64,000 nt of DNA, taken from JAFGGG01 sp964638895 (GTDB taxonomy: Bacteria; Spirochaetota; Spirochaetia; SZUA-6; RPPD01). The position numbers and the translations under genes are program-made. The stretch's first letter is position 1, and the number at the start of each line of letters is the position of its first letter. The notes below the pieces were generated by a model. The model saw nothing but the letters and a program-made list of their open reading frames with translations, did not search any database and had not been told where the DNA came from. Shown here piece after piece: positions 7,455-16,167 of the stretch. The DNA lies in contig CAZWYY010000005.1 of NCBI GenBank assembly GCA_964638895.1, forward strand, positions 1-64,000. Direction: 5' to 3'.

Positions 7455-8774
7455 TCAGATACCTTTATCGTATTTGGTCATTTGCGACATCATATGGGCG
7501 GTAGCGGTATTGGTTCTGGCCAGTTTTCTGGCGATGAGGCGTGAAAGGAAGATGCCATAGTGCGGGTATTTTTTAATTACCGAAATAAATTGCTTTTTGG
7601 AAATCTTTAAAAGCTTGCCTTCCTTCTCGGCTTTTACCGTGGCGCTGCGCTGATTGTTAAGCAAAAAAGACATTTCGCCCATAAAAATATCCGCCGGTGT
7701 GATATAGCCGATCTTCTTGTTCTGGTGGTATACGCCGTATCTTCCGCTTAAAATATAATAGATAAAGTTACTTTCTTCGCCTTCACGAAAAACAATATCC
7801 GACCTGTTGAAGTGAAGCGCGTGCTGGTCGGAAAAACCGGCGGGCGACTGAACGGGCACGTCCCGGTGTTCGATAATCAGGGTGGCCTCATTGCCCTTGT
7901 TGTTATAGGCAAGTTTTTTACTAAAACCCCGGGCCATGAGAATCCCCCTCCCCAGCAGGGAGTAGGGGTTCTTTTTCTGGATCCATTCATGGTAGCGCTT
8001 TACGTCGAAGCCGTCCCCCTCGTCGCGGATTTTGAACACCGAATGATCGGGGTGTATTTCATATTCCAGGACCACGCGCTTTTTGGCGATCTCAGGATTC
8101 TTGCATTTTTCCGCGATGAGTTCATAGATCGATCCGCCGTTTTGAATATACTCGGCCTTCTCCCTGTAGGTGATTTTGCAGTTGCCGTGTTCAATGCCGT
8201 TGATAATCAGTTCCGAAAGTGAGATGTTGGTATTGATCTTCATTTCATCGTCCACGTACCCCTGGTTGGCCAGCGTGATGGCTATCAGGTTGGTATAACT
8301 GGGCACTGCCATGATATCGTTATCTATCTCAAAAGAGCCGGACAGTTTTTCCACGAGCTTGTCTGAAAGCTCACGTTGAAAGATGATCTGGCGGTTGGCC
8401 AGGATTATATTGATGGATTTGGACAGGTTTGAATTGATCTTCGAGTATTCGAACAGGTTAAGCAGGTTTATCTTGTTCAGTTTCTGCATGAGCTTTTTTT
8501 CATCCTGGACTTTTTTATCAAAGATCCCCACAATGCCGAAGTTATGCAGCCATGTGTCGGATACGATCTGTTTTAAAATATAATCGGTGTTGATATTTGC
8601 ATCCGAAAGGTTCACGATCACAACTTCCGGCATATCGAAGTTCAGGTATTCGAGAATCTCATGGGTGTCGGCATGAAACGTGGCTACATCACCGGAGAGA
8701 TTTATCTTTTTCAGTTCAGGTTCGATCAAGCTTCCTATCTGTTTATCAGAATTGATAACCCCAATGATACTCAT
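7455..8774 (-). CDS. Receiver-like, HATPase and cyclic-nucleotide-binding fusion protein
   Basis: A 439-residue cytoplasmic regulator with three parts. Residues 1-120 resemble a response-regulator fold (IGVINSDKQIGSLIEPEL, then VVIVNLSDAN). Residues about 165-300 form a GHKL ATPase like the anti-sigma kinases RsbW/SpoIIAB (LSELIINGIEHGN for the N-box, IRDEGDGFD for the G1 box, LGRGILMARGF for G2). Residues 320-430 form a cyclic-nucleotide-binding beta-roll (FREGEESNFIYYILSGRYGVY, GEMSFLLNNQRSATVKA). It could bind a partner switch protein under control of a cyclic nucleotide. GGGGAGAAG precedes the chosen ATG; another ATG lies six codons upstream. Confidence 0.8.
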   Translation of the reverse strand: MSIIGVINSDKQIGSLIEPELKKINLSGDVATFHADTHEILEYLNFDMPEVVIVNLSDANINTDYILKQIVSDTWLHNFGIVGIFDKKVQDEKKLMQKLNKINLLNLFEYSKINSNLSKSINIILANRQIIFQRELSDKLVEKLSGSFEIDNDIMAVPSYTNLIAITLANQGYVDDEMKINTNISLSELIINGIEHGNCKITYREKAEYIQNGGSIYELIAEKCKNPEIAKKRVVLEYEIHPDHSVFKIRDEGDGFDVKRYHEWIQKKNPYSLLGRGILMARGFSKKLAYNNKGNEATLIIEHRDVPVQSPAGFSDQHALHFNRSDIVFREGEESNFIYYILSGRYGVYHQNKKIGYITPADIFMGEMSFLLNNQRSATVKAEKEGKLLKISKKQFISVIKKYPHYGIFLSRLIARKLARTNTATAHMMSQMTKYDKGI

Positions 8775-8948
8775 ACTGGCTTCTCCCCACACACTATAAC
8801 ATGTAATACATTATTTTTCACTATTTTTTTATGGTATGTGCGCCAAGTGTAATTTTATCTGGAATAATTGTCAAGATTTTATTTTTGCAGGCGGCGGACT
8901 TTCTTGCAGCAAAATATTAATCTTGTTAGTATAATAGCCTGAATCGTC

Positions 8949-9887
8949 ATGAAAACATATCGGATGTGTATCTATATGCTTTTTCTTCTCTGGTTGGCAG
9001 CCACGGCCGCGAGCTGTGCGCGGGAACAGGGGCCCATACCTGTCGGACGCCGGTTTGTCGATATACGCGGGCGCGAGCTGTACCTGCGTTCCGTGCCGCA
9101 GCGGATCGTGTCCCTGGCGCCCAGCAATACCGAGATTGTTTTTGCTTTGGGCAGGGGCGGTTCACTGGTCGGCGTCACCAACCAGGGTGATTATCCTCCC
9201 GGGGCAAAGTCAATTAAAAAGGTGGGAGATTTCAACGCACCGGATATTGAGCTTATTCTGTCTTGTAATCCGGATATTATTCTGGCCGGAAACGCGATTC
9301 CGGACAAGGCCGTACATCTTCTGGAAAGCGCGGGGCTGACCGTGATGGTGTCCGAGGCCTTTACGCTTGACGGTATCTTCAAAAGTATCAGGGAATTGGG
9401 CGACATATTGGGGGTTCCCGACAGAGCCGCACGGCTTGTGACCCGGATACGGGAAGAAATAAATTCCATCCATGAACGGGTGGAAGGATTAAAGACGGTT
9501 TCATGTTATTATATGATCTCCTTCGGTGAACAGGGAAACTGGACCGTGGGGCCGGGCAGTTTTGTCGATGAGCTCGTTACACTGGCCGGCGGATACAATA
9601 TCGCTCACACCCTGCCCGGGCCATGGGTAAACATGGATATCGAACTGCTTTTGGCCGCAGATCCGGAAGTGATCATCGCCGGCGGATCGGCAGGTGACGT
9701 TCAAAAGCTGTCAAGCCTGCCTTTGTATGATAGGCTGCGCGCGGTAAGGCGGGGCAGGGTTGTTGTGCTTGACGACAGCCTAATAACCAGGCCCGGACCG
9801 CGTATCACCCAGGGTTTGGAGCTCTTGGCCCGAACCCTGCACCCGGAGGCGTTTACCGTGCATGCTGGACAGACTCATGAAAAGTAG
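8949..9887 (+). CDS. ABC importer substrate-binding lipoprotein, BtuF/FecB type
   Basis: A 312-residue periplasmic binding protein. A signal peptide ends in a lipobox with a cysteine near residue 23 (ATAASC). The fold is the two-lobed helical-backbone type used for cobalamin, haem and ferric siderophores (RIVSLAPSNTEIVFALG near residue 53, then GDFNAPDIELILSCNPDIILAGN). It is the first gene of a binding protein-permease-ATPase set, and overlaps the permease gene. A TATAAT box (8930-8935) lies 13 bases before the ATG, with no good Shine-Dalgarno. I found no cobalamin riboswitch (no B12-box consensus) or Fur-like box, so the ligand remains open. Confidence 0.86.
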   Translation: MKTYRMCIYMLFLLWLAATAASCAREQGPIPVGRRFVDIRGRELYLRSVPQRIVSLAPSNTEIVFALGRGGSLVGVTNQGDYPPGAKSIKKVGDFNAPDIELILSCNPDIILAGNAIPDKAVHLLESAGLTVMVSEAFTLDGIFKSIRELGDILGVPDRAARLVTRIREEINSIHERVEGLKTVSCYYMISFGEQGNWTVGPGSFVDELVTLAGGYNIAHTLPGPWVNMDIELLLAADPEVIIAGGSAGDVQKLSSLPLYDRLRAVRRGRVVVLDDSLITRPGPRITQGLELLARTLHPEAFTVHAGQTHEK

Positions 9888-10920
9888 GCCGCTTTTTCAT
9901 ATTATACTCATTTCACTTTTAATTTTATGTATGCTGGCCGGGATCGTCGCGGCCTGCGCCCTGGGCAGGGTAGGTATTGCTTTTACCGACGTACTAATGG
10001 TGCTTGTCAAGCACATCCCTGGCATAGGCGGGTTGATCGGTCCCGGATCGTATCCGGATATCGCCTTAAGCGGCGTTCTTTTAAATCGCCTGCCGCGGGC
10101 CGTGCTTTCGCTGCTGGTGGGGGCGGGGCTGGCCTGCGCCGGGGCCGCCTTTCAGGGCCTGTTCAAAAACCCGCTGGCCGATCCCTATTTTGTGGGTGTC
10201 TCAGCGGGCGCGGCCTTGGGCGCTGCGATCGCCATTGTGCTGGGTGTATCATATTTTTTAGGCATAAGCGGAACCGGGATGTTCGCCTTTTTTGCTGCAT
10301 TGGCCACGGTGCTGGTTGTGTACCGGTTGGCCTCGGGAGGGGGCAGGGCCTCCACCCTTCACCTGGTACTAGCCGGTATCGCGGTAAGCGCCTTTCTTAC
10401 CGCGTGTTTTTCCCTTGTCATGGCCCTGAACAGGCAAAAAATGGGGCAGATCATCTCCTGGACCATGGGCAGTTTTGAATATACAACATGGGAGGAGACG
10501 GGAATATTCGCCCTGTCCCTGGCTGTGGGGTTTACCGGCATGTTCATATTCGCCCGGGACCTGAACGTGATGCTTTCCGGTGAGGAAACAGCCCATACCC
10601 TGGGCGTTCCGGTGGAAAGAGTAAAGCTGATTATGCTTGTCCTGGCCTCGTTCGTGGGGGCCATGGCCGTGTCCGTAAGCGGTATCATCTGGTTTGTAGG
10701 CCTGATCGTACCGCATGCGGTTAGGTTGGTTACGGGCCCGGATCATAAGCTGGTGTTTCCCTATTCCGCTTTGTGCGGCGGGATTTTCCTGCTGGCAGCC
10801 GATCTGCTGGCGCGCATGATTCTGCCCAGCGGTGAGCTTCCGGTTGGCGTGATCACCGCGCTTTGCGGGGCGCCGTTTTTTATATACCTGCTTTTAAAAA
10901 ATAAAAGAGAGTATCTGTGA
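9862..10920 (+). CDS. ABC importer permease, BtuC/FecCD family
   Basis: A polytopic inner-membrane permease of 352 residues, expected to have about ten membrane helices. Family hallmarks are LNRLPRAVLSLLVGAGLACAGAAFQGLFKNPLADPYFVGVSAGAALG in sequence (about residues 74-120) and GIIWFVGLIVPHAVRLVTGPDHK near residue 275, which includes the coupling region that docks the ATPase. It overlaps the binding-protein gene. An in-frame ATG at 9877 (MKSRPLF) is an equally reasonable start and would remove five residues. Confidence 0.9.
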   Translation: MLDRLMKSRPLFHIILISLLILCMLAGIVAACALGRVGIAFTDVLMVLVKHIPGIGGLIGPGSYPDIALSGVLLNRLPRAVLSLLVGAGLACAGAAFQGLFKNPLADPYFVGVSAGAALGAAIAIVLGVSYFLGISGTGMFAFFAALATVLVVYRLASGGGRASTLHLVLAGIAVSAFLTACFSLVMALNRQKMGQIISWTMGSFEYTTWEETGIFALSLAVGFTGMFIFARDLNVMLSGEETAHTLGVPVERVKLIMLVLASFVGAMAVSVSGIIWFVGLIVPHAVRLVTGPDHKLVFPYSALCGGIFLLAADLLARMILPSGELPVGVITALCGAPFFIYLLLKNKREYL

Positions 10921-11717
10921 ATATGGAGAAGAACGAAATCCATGTGCATATAAAAAACTTAAGCTTCAGTTATCCCGGCAACAGGATTTTCCGCCGCATC
11001 ACAGCGGCGATTAATACAGGAAGCTTCACCTCGCTTGTGGGTCCCAACGGTTCGGGCAAGACAACACTCCTCCGGCTTCTGACCAGGTGGCTTAGGCCTG
11101 CGTCCGGTACGATAAACATCGAGGGCAGGGAGCTTTCCGCCATTTCCCAAAAGGAGCTTGGCCGCATGATAGGGTTCGTGAAACAGGACCTTGCGGCCGG
11201 ACTGAATTTTACGGTATTTGAGATGGTGCTGATGGGCCGTTACCCGCATCTTGACCGCTTTTCGTTCGTCTCGGAACATGACCGCCGCATAGCAGCCGAG
11301 GCGCTGGAGCTTACCCATACCTCTTATCTGAAGGACAGAATATTCGGGGGCTTAAGCTCCGGCGAAGCACAGATGGTGGTGCTGGCCAGGGCCTTGGCAC
11401 AGCAACCCGAACTGTTGTTACTTGATGAGCCGATCTCCCACCTGGACCTGAAACACCAGACACAGATCCTGAGTCTATTGAAAGACCTGCAGCGGGAGAA
11501 AAAAATAACGATCATTGCCGCGCTCCATGATCTGAACAGCGCGGCCCAAGCGAGCGATAATGTAATCCTGTTGTCCGGCGGAGAGATTTTTGCCCAGGGA
11601 GGGGTCGGCCACGTATTATCAGCCGAAAACATTCAAAAAGTATACGGGATCAAGGTGGAAATGGCCGCCCACCCCGTAAGCGGCCTGCCCTATATTCTGC
11701 CGGTCGTCTTTTCATAG
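10917..11717 (+). CDS. ABC importer ATPase, BtuD/FepC type
   Basis: A 266-residue ATPase that drives the importer. Walker A is GPNGSGKTT (about residues 42-50), the signature motif is LSSGEAQMV (about 145) rather than LSGGE, Walker B is LLLLDEP (about 165), and the switch histidine is in AALHDLNSA (about 200). The first codon is GTG inside the permease stop (GTGA overlap); an ATG two codons later (10923) could also serve. It ends 14 bases before the convergent EF-G gene, with no obvious terminator between. Confidence 0.9.
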   Translation: MNMEKNEIHVHIKNLSFSYPGNRIFRRITAAINTGSFTSLVGPNGSGKTTLLRLLTRWLRPASGTINIEGRELSAISQKELGRMIGFVKQDLAAGLNFTVFEMVLMGRYPHLDRFSFVSEHDRRIAAEALELTHTSYLKDRIFGGLSSGEAQMVVLARALAQQPELLLLDEPISHLDLKHQTQILSLLKDLQREKKITIIAALHDLNSAAQASDNVILLSGGEIFAQGGVGHVLSAENIQKVYGIKVEMAAHPVSGLPYILPVVFS

Positions 11718-11730
11718 TGCCGATCGTGGT

Positions 11731-13812
11731 TTACTTCTCGGCTTCTTCCTGGTGCATGGCGTGCGAGGCCTTGATTACATCATCCGCGATCTTCCCGGTA
11801 ATGGGGCTGTAATGCGAGAACTCCATCTCGAACGAGGCCGTGCCGGAGGTGATGGACTTCAGGTCGATGGAATAGCGCAGAAGTTCGGCCTGGGGAACCT
11901 GGGCCTTCACCTCCTGGATACCCCCGCCGATGGGTTCCTGTCCCAGCACGCGGCCCCTTCTTGAACTGATGTCCGAAAGGATATCCCCAAGGTATGAATC
12001 CTCCACAAAAACAGACAGATTCATGACGGGTTCCAGCAGCACGGGATTGGCCTTTTCCAAGGCGGCCCTGAGCGCGCCGCGCGACGCCAGTTTGAAGGCC
12101 ATTTCGGATGAGTCCACAGGGTGTTCCTTGCCGTCGATTACCTTGGCTTCAAGATCAACAACAGGGTATCCGGCCAGGATACCGTGCTCCATGCCCTCGA
12201 TTACACCCTTCTCAACGCCGGGAATATACCCCTTGGGAATGGCGCCGCCGAAGATGGCGTTTACGAACTTGAGCTGCTCGCCCCTGGGCAGGGGAGCGAT
12301 CTCCAGCACCACCTTGGCGTACTGGCCGTGTCCGCCGGTCTGTTTTTTGTGCGTGTATTCCGCGCCGGACTTGGACTGCAGCGTCTCGCGGTAGGCGATT
12401 TTTGGAACATGGGTTTCCATCTCTATTTTTTGCTTTTCCTTTATCCGATCGAGAATAATGGAAAGGTGCAGCTCGCCCATACTGGAGACCACAGTCTCCT
12501 TGGTTTCCTTATTATAGGTAAGCAAAAAGGTAAGATCCTCTTCCGCGGTGCGCAACAGCAGCTGATTCAGCTTGTCTTCGTCCTTTTTGGAGGTGGCGGA
12601 GATAGCCACCGCGTGGACGGGCTGGGGCAGGTCCAGAGGCTTGAACTTTATAAGCGAATCAGCCGAACAGACCGTATCGTTGGTCGCGACGCTGTTCATC
12701 TTGGTAAGCACGCCTATGTCTCCGGCCGTAAGCTCCTGAGTCTCAACCAGTTTTTTCCCGATGCAGGTGTATATTTTTGAATTCTTTTCCTTATGCTCAT
12801 CCCGGCTGTTAATTACCTCGGAATCAGGCTTAAGTGTTCCGGAAAGAACCTTTATGTATGAAAGCTTACCGGAAAACTGGTCGATGCTCGTTTTGAACAC
12901 AAAGGCCGCAAAAGGCTCACTGCTTTTAATAGGACGTACTATCTCATTTCCCGCGGCGTCCATGGCGGCCGTCTCTCCCGCGGGCGACGGGCCCACGTGC
13001 ACAATAACATCCAGGAGCGAGAAAACGCCCTTGTTGTCCAGGGCGGAACCGCAGAGCACCGGTACTATCTTGGCGTTCTTGATGCCCTTGGCCAGACCGT
13101 CGCGTATTTCATCTTCACTTAAGGAACCCTGCTCAAAGAATTTTTCGATGAGTTTGTCGTCGCCTTCGGCCGCGGTTTCCACCATGGCCTCATGGTATTT
13201 TTCCGCTTCGGCCTTGAGCTCATCGGGGATATCCGTAGGGGCGGGTTTTTTCCCTTCGCTTTTCAGGTAGGCCTTCATATCAATCAGGTTTATCACGCCC
13301 TGAAAACCGTTGCCTTTGCCGATGGGGATGGTGACGGGAATAAAGCTCGCATTGAACTTGGCCTTCAGGTCATCAAGCGTCTTTGTAAAATCCGCATGCT
13401 CCTTACCCATTTTGTTTATGAATACGATACGCGGGAAGTTGGTCTTGTTTAACCTTCTCCATAGTTTTACGGTTTCTATCTGGACGCCTACGTCGGCGCC
13501 CACCAGTATTACGGCAAGTTCGGCTGCGCGCAGGGCCAAGACCACCTCGCCCACGAAATCCGATACGCCGGGCGTATCAAGGATATTTATTTTATGCCCG
13601 TTCCACATGATATCTGAAAGTGAGGTATGTATGGAAATCTTTCGATTTATTTCCTCTTCGGTGGAATCACTCACCGTCTTGCCGGTTTCAACACTTTCGG
13701 GTTTGGGAATGGCACCGCCGTTGAAAAGAATCGTTTCCGTTAACGTCGTCTTTCCCGTACTGCCGTGACCACAGAGAACGATATTACAGATGGTTTCGGT
13801 TGTGACATTCAT
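11731..13812 (-). CDS. fusA2: Elongation factor G paralogue
   Basis: A 693-residue translational GTPase with the full EF-G domain order. G1 is GHGSTGKTT (15-23), G3 is DTPG (79-82), and the domain IV and V regions carry KKQTGGHGQYAKV near 492 and GYPVVDLEAKVIDGKEHPVDSSEMAF near 560. The G4 motif is NKMG (133-136) instead of the NKMD seen in canonical EF-G. It also lacks the typical 'NIGI.AHIDAGKTT' N-terminus, having NIVLCGHGST. This places it with EF-G-like paralogues (FusA2/EF-G-II type) rather than the main translocase. It has a strong promoter and AGGAGT before the ATG. Confidence 0.85.
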   Translation of the reverse strand: MNVTTETICNIVLCGHGSTGKTTLTETILFNGGAIPKPESVETGKTVSDSTEEEINRKISIHTSLSDIMWNGHKINILDTPGVSDFVGEVVLALRAAELAVILVGADVGVQIETVKLWRRLNKTNFPRIVFINKMGKEHADFTKTLDDLKAKFNASFIPVTIPIGKGNGFQGVINLIDMKAYLKSEGKKPAPTDIPDELKAEAEKYHEAMVETAAEGDDKLIEKFFEQGSLSEDEIRDGLAKGIKNAKIVPVLCGSALDNKGVFSLLDVIVHVGPSPAGETAAMDAAGNEIVRPIKSSEPFAAFVFKTSIDQFSGKLSYIKVLSGTLKPDSEVINSRDEHKEKNSKIYTCIGKKLVETQELTAGDIGVLTKMNSVATNDTVCSADSLIKFKPLDLPQPVHAVAISATSKKDEDKLNQLLLRTAEEDLTFLLTYNKETKETVVSSMGELHLSIILDRIKEKQKIEMETHVPKIAYRETLQSKSGAEYTHKKQTGGHGQYAKVVLEIAPLPRGEQLKFVNAIFGGAIPKGYIPGVEKGVIEGMEHGILAGYPVVDLEAKVIDGKEHPVDSSEMAFKLASRGALRAALEKANPVLLEPVMNLSVFVEDSYLGDILSDISSRRGRVLGQEPIGGGIQEVKAQVPQAELLRYSIDLKSITSGTASFEMEFSHYSPITGKIADDVIKASHAMHQEEAEK

Positions 13813-13856
13813 ACCTGACTCCTTTTCTAAAAGCTTTGTGCCGGGGGTTTTTTGCT

Positions 13857-13885
13857 ACTATATAAGCTGGCTATGGCTTTGTCAA
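13857..13885 (-). promoter_or_regulatory. Sigma-70-type promoter of the EF-G paralogue gene
   Basis: On the minus strand a consensus TTGACA (13885-13880) is followed after 17 bases by TATAGT (13862-13857). The start codon is 44 bases beyond the -10 box, leaving room for a normal leader with a Shine-Dalgarno sequence. Confidence 0.75.
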
Positions 13886-13952
13886 CCGTAATTTTAAATT
13901 TAGCCGGGGAACGTACTTCCGGAAAGGTTGTACGCGTTTTTTTTCGTGCAAC

Positions 13953-14261
13953 TTACCGCCGTACAAGATTCGTAAGCATGGGGTAACAGGACGCAGGCAG
14001 GGAGATGATTTTATGCCGAGACAGATTTCCGCTTGTAATTTCAATCTCGGTCTTGGCCACGCCGAGTAATTTGGATAGAAAGCCTATAAGCGCGCTGTTG
14101 GCCTTTCCCTTCTCCGGCCGGGCGTTCAGTTTTATGACAAGTTCATTGTTCTTGATCCCCGCAAACCGCGTGACGGCGCTTCCGGTAATAACCTTGACCT
14201 TTACATGCACACCGCCGGCTTTATGGGTTATCAGGTCACCTTCACTCATGGGCGTGGACAT
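13953..14261 (-). CDS. DUF167 (YggU-like) protein
   Basis: A 102-residue protein of the DUF167/YggU family: HVKVKVITGSAVTRFAGIKNNELVIKLNARPEKGKANSAL in sequence (about residues 18-58), then the LLGVAKTEIEITSGNLSRHKII block. These are small alpha/beta proteins of unknown biochemical role. The start shares one base with the stop of the upstream PEBP gene (TGATG), so they are translationally coupled. It is the last gene of the long minus-strand run that begins at mlaE. Confidence 0.85.
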   Translation of the reverse strand: MSTPMSEGDLITHKAGGVHVKVKVITGSAVTRFAGIKNNELVIKLNARPEKGKANSALIGFLSKLLGVAKTEIEITSGNLSRHKIISLPASCYPMLTNLVRR

Positions 14262-14722
14262 CAGCGGGAAAACGTACCGTAATACTCCGCTTTTTCCAGG
14301 GTATGCCCCTGAATCAGCCGGAGCAGGTCCCGTTTGCCGATCCCCGCACCGATGGTAAGCAAAGTATCCAGCGCGTACAGCCGGAAAAAATAGCGGTGAA
14401 CGCCGCCGGGCGGCGGCGCGGGACCGCCGTACCCGATCCTATTGAAATCATTGCGGCCCTGTAACACGCCGTTGTCGAGTTTCGGTGATGCGGGGATGTC
14501 CTGCTTCAGACCTTTCTCTGTGGCTGGGATGTTATAGATGACCCAATGGGCCCATGTTCCCATGGGGGCGTCAGGGTCCTCACAAATAAGCGCCAGGCTT
14601 TTAGTTCCGGAAGGAACATCTCCCCAGATAAGCTCCGGAGAAATATCGCTTCCCAGGCCGGTGAACTGTACCGGAATTCGTCCCTTTTCACTGAACGCCG
14701 GACTGCGCAAAAAGAATGACAT
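14261..14722 (-). CDS. YbhB/YbcL family Raf-kinase-inhibitor-like protein (PEBP)
   Basis: A 153-residue phosphatidylethanolamine-binding-protein fold. Visible hallmarks are SPELIWGDVPSGTKSLALICEDPDAP (about 28-53), WAHWVIYNIP (56-65), then GYGGPAPPPGGVHRYFFRLYALD (about 98-120). These are the DPDxP and GxxPPxxxHRY motifs of the family ligand site. Bacterial members have no settled function. The gene lies 28 bases downstream of hisS on the same strand. Confidence 0.9.
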   Translation of the reverse strand: MSFFLRSPAFSEKGRIPVQFTGLGSDISPELIWGDVPSGTKSLALICEDPDAPMGTWAHWVIYNIPATEKGLKQDIPASPKLDNGVLQGRNDFNRIGYGGPAPPPGGVHRYFFRLYALDTLLTIGAGIGKRDLLRLIQGHTLEKAEYYGTFSR

Positions 14723-14750
14723 ACCGAAAATCCTCCTTCTTGCAGGCCGT

Positions 14751-16061
14751 CTAACGGCCGATTTTATTTCTAATTAATAATATCGCTTCTGCAACCGTTA
14801 TTTCAAGAGAACTTTCCCTGCTTTCGACGTCTTTTATGCTGATTTTGCCTTTGCTCTTTTCATCACCCCCGCAGATCAGGGCAAAGGGAATTCCTTTTTT
14901 GGAGGCTGCTTGAAACTGAAGCGCCAGCTTTTTTTTCTCAGGGAACACCTCGGTTATTATTCCGTTGTCCCTGAACTCTTCGGCGAGTTTATGGTAGTAA
15001 CCGGTGAGCTCCTCGTCGATGCATAAAATCAGCAGACCGGCGGAGACACCCGGTTCGGGTAAGAGCTTCAGTTCCTCAAGCGCGGCCAGCAGGCGGTCAA
15101 GGCCGATGGACGCGCCCACACCGCTCAAGGTTTGCGTGGAGAACAGGGAAACAAGATTGTCGTATCTGCCTCCCGAGCAAACCGAGCCGATATTCGGAAG
15201 ATCATTCAGGAAGGTCTCGAACACCAGGCCGGTATAGTAGTCCAGGCCGCGGGTAATGGAAAGATTCGGCTTAAAGAAAGATCCGATTCCAAGGTCCGCC
15301 GCATAGCCCAAAATATCGATTACCCGCCGTACGTGCGGTGAATCATTGCCAAGCTGCGCCTTGAGTTTGTTCAAAGTACGCTCGGCCGAGTTTTCGGGCG
15401 CGATCAGCTCCAAAACCGCCTTTACATCAGTTCCGGGCATAAACCCGTGCAACTGTTCCTCCACCTCGCCGCGGCCGAGTTTTTGAAGTTTATCTATGGT
15501 ACGTAGAATATCCGCCGCCCTTTCACCATACCCCATGTTGTCCAGATAGCTGCGTAATATACCGCGGTGGGAAATATGTATGGCGAATCCGTCAAGCGCC
15601 AAGGCCCTCATGCTGCGGTAAATGGTCAATAAAATTTCAAAGTCCGCTGAGGCCGATTCGGTTCCCACCAGGTCGAAATCGCACTGCATGAATTCGCGAT
15701 AACGGCCTTTATGCGGTTTTTCACCGCGCCACACCTTGGCGATATGATAGCGCCTGAAGGGCAGGGTAACTTCATGCATGTGCTGGGCCATAAAACGGGC
15801 GAAAGGTACGGTGAGATCGTAGCGCAGGGCGATGTCCCTGTTGCCCTGGTCGAAAAAACGGTATACCTGTTTCTCGGTTTCCCCGCCTGATTTTCCGAGA
15901 AGGATTTCGGCGTACTCAAGCACCGGAGTGTCAATGGGTACAAACCCCCCAAGCTCAAACACACGTTCCAGCCTGCGAATCAGGCCGTTCCGAACCGCCT
16001 GGACACGGGGGGTAAAGTCTCTAAAGCCCTTAAGTACTCTGGGCTCTATTATCTCAGCCAT
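14751..16061 (-). CDS. hisS: Histidyl-tRNA synthetase
   Basis: A 436-residue class II aminoacyl-tRNA synthetase that charges tRNA-His. Motif 1 lies around FVPIDTPVLEYAE, motif 2 around WRGEKPHKGRYREFMQCDFD (about 112-131), and the histidine-binding motif is RGLDYYTGLVFE (about 270). Motif 3 is GVGASIGLDRLL (about 318). A C-terminal anticodon-binding domain with the EKKKLALQFQAASKKGIPFALICG pattern follows. GAAAGGAT precedes the ATG. Upstream lies a perfect 13-bp inverted repeat. Confidence 0.96.
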   Translation of the reverse strand: MAEIIEPRVLKGFRDFTPRVQAVRNGLIRRLERVFELGGFVPIDTPVLEYAEILLGKSGGETEKQVYRFFDQGNRDIALRYDLTVPFARFMAQHMHEVTLPFRRYHIAKVWRGEKPHKGRYREFMQCDFDLVGTESASADFEILLTIYRSMRALALDGFAIHISHRGILRSYLDNMGYGERAADILRTIDKLQKLGRGEVEEQLHGFMPGTDVKAVLELIAPENSAERTLNKLKAQLGNDSPHVRRVIDILGYAADLGIGSFFKPNLSITRGLDYYTGLVFETFLNDLPNIGSVCSGGRYDNLVSLFSTQTLSGVGASIGLDRLLAALEELKLLPEPGVSAGLLILCIDEELTGYYHKLAEEFRDNGIITEVFPEKKKLALQFQAASKKGIPFALICGGDEKSKGKISIKDVESRESSLEITVAEAILLIRNKIGR

Positions 16062-16087
16062 GCGCGTATCCTTTCAATCCAATTACA

Positions 16088-16119
16088 CACAGGCACCTGT
16101 GTGGTAACAGGTGCCTGTG
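16088..16119. repeat. Perfect 13-bp inverted repeat upstream of hisS
   Basis: CACAGGCACCTGT (16088-16100) and its exact complement ACAGGTGCCTGTG (16107-16119) flank a 6-base loop. It lies between the stop of the TPR-protein gene and hisS, 27 bases before the hisS start codon. Neither strand has a long T-run directly after it, although TCTTTTAT follows on the plus strand. It may be an attenuating hairpin, a weak terminator of the upstream minus-strand genes, or a dispersed palindromic repeat. I noticed no second copy in the window. Confidence 0.7.
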
Positions 16120-16167
16120 CAGGTCTTTTATAATCGCTATAGAAATGAAGATCAAGAGAAGATTACA

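Noticed and set aside
8793..8948. Possible cobalamin riboswitch before the BtuFCD-type genes
   Set aside because: No B12-box consensus or long leader fits; the -10 box lies 13 bases before the start codon.
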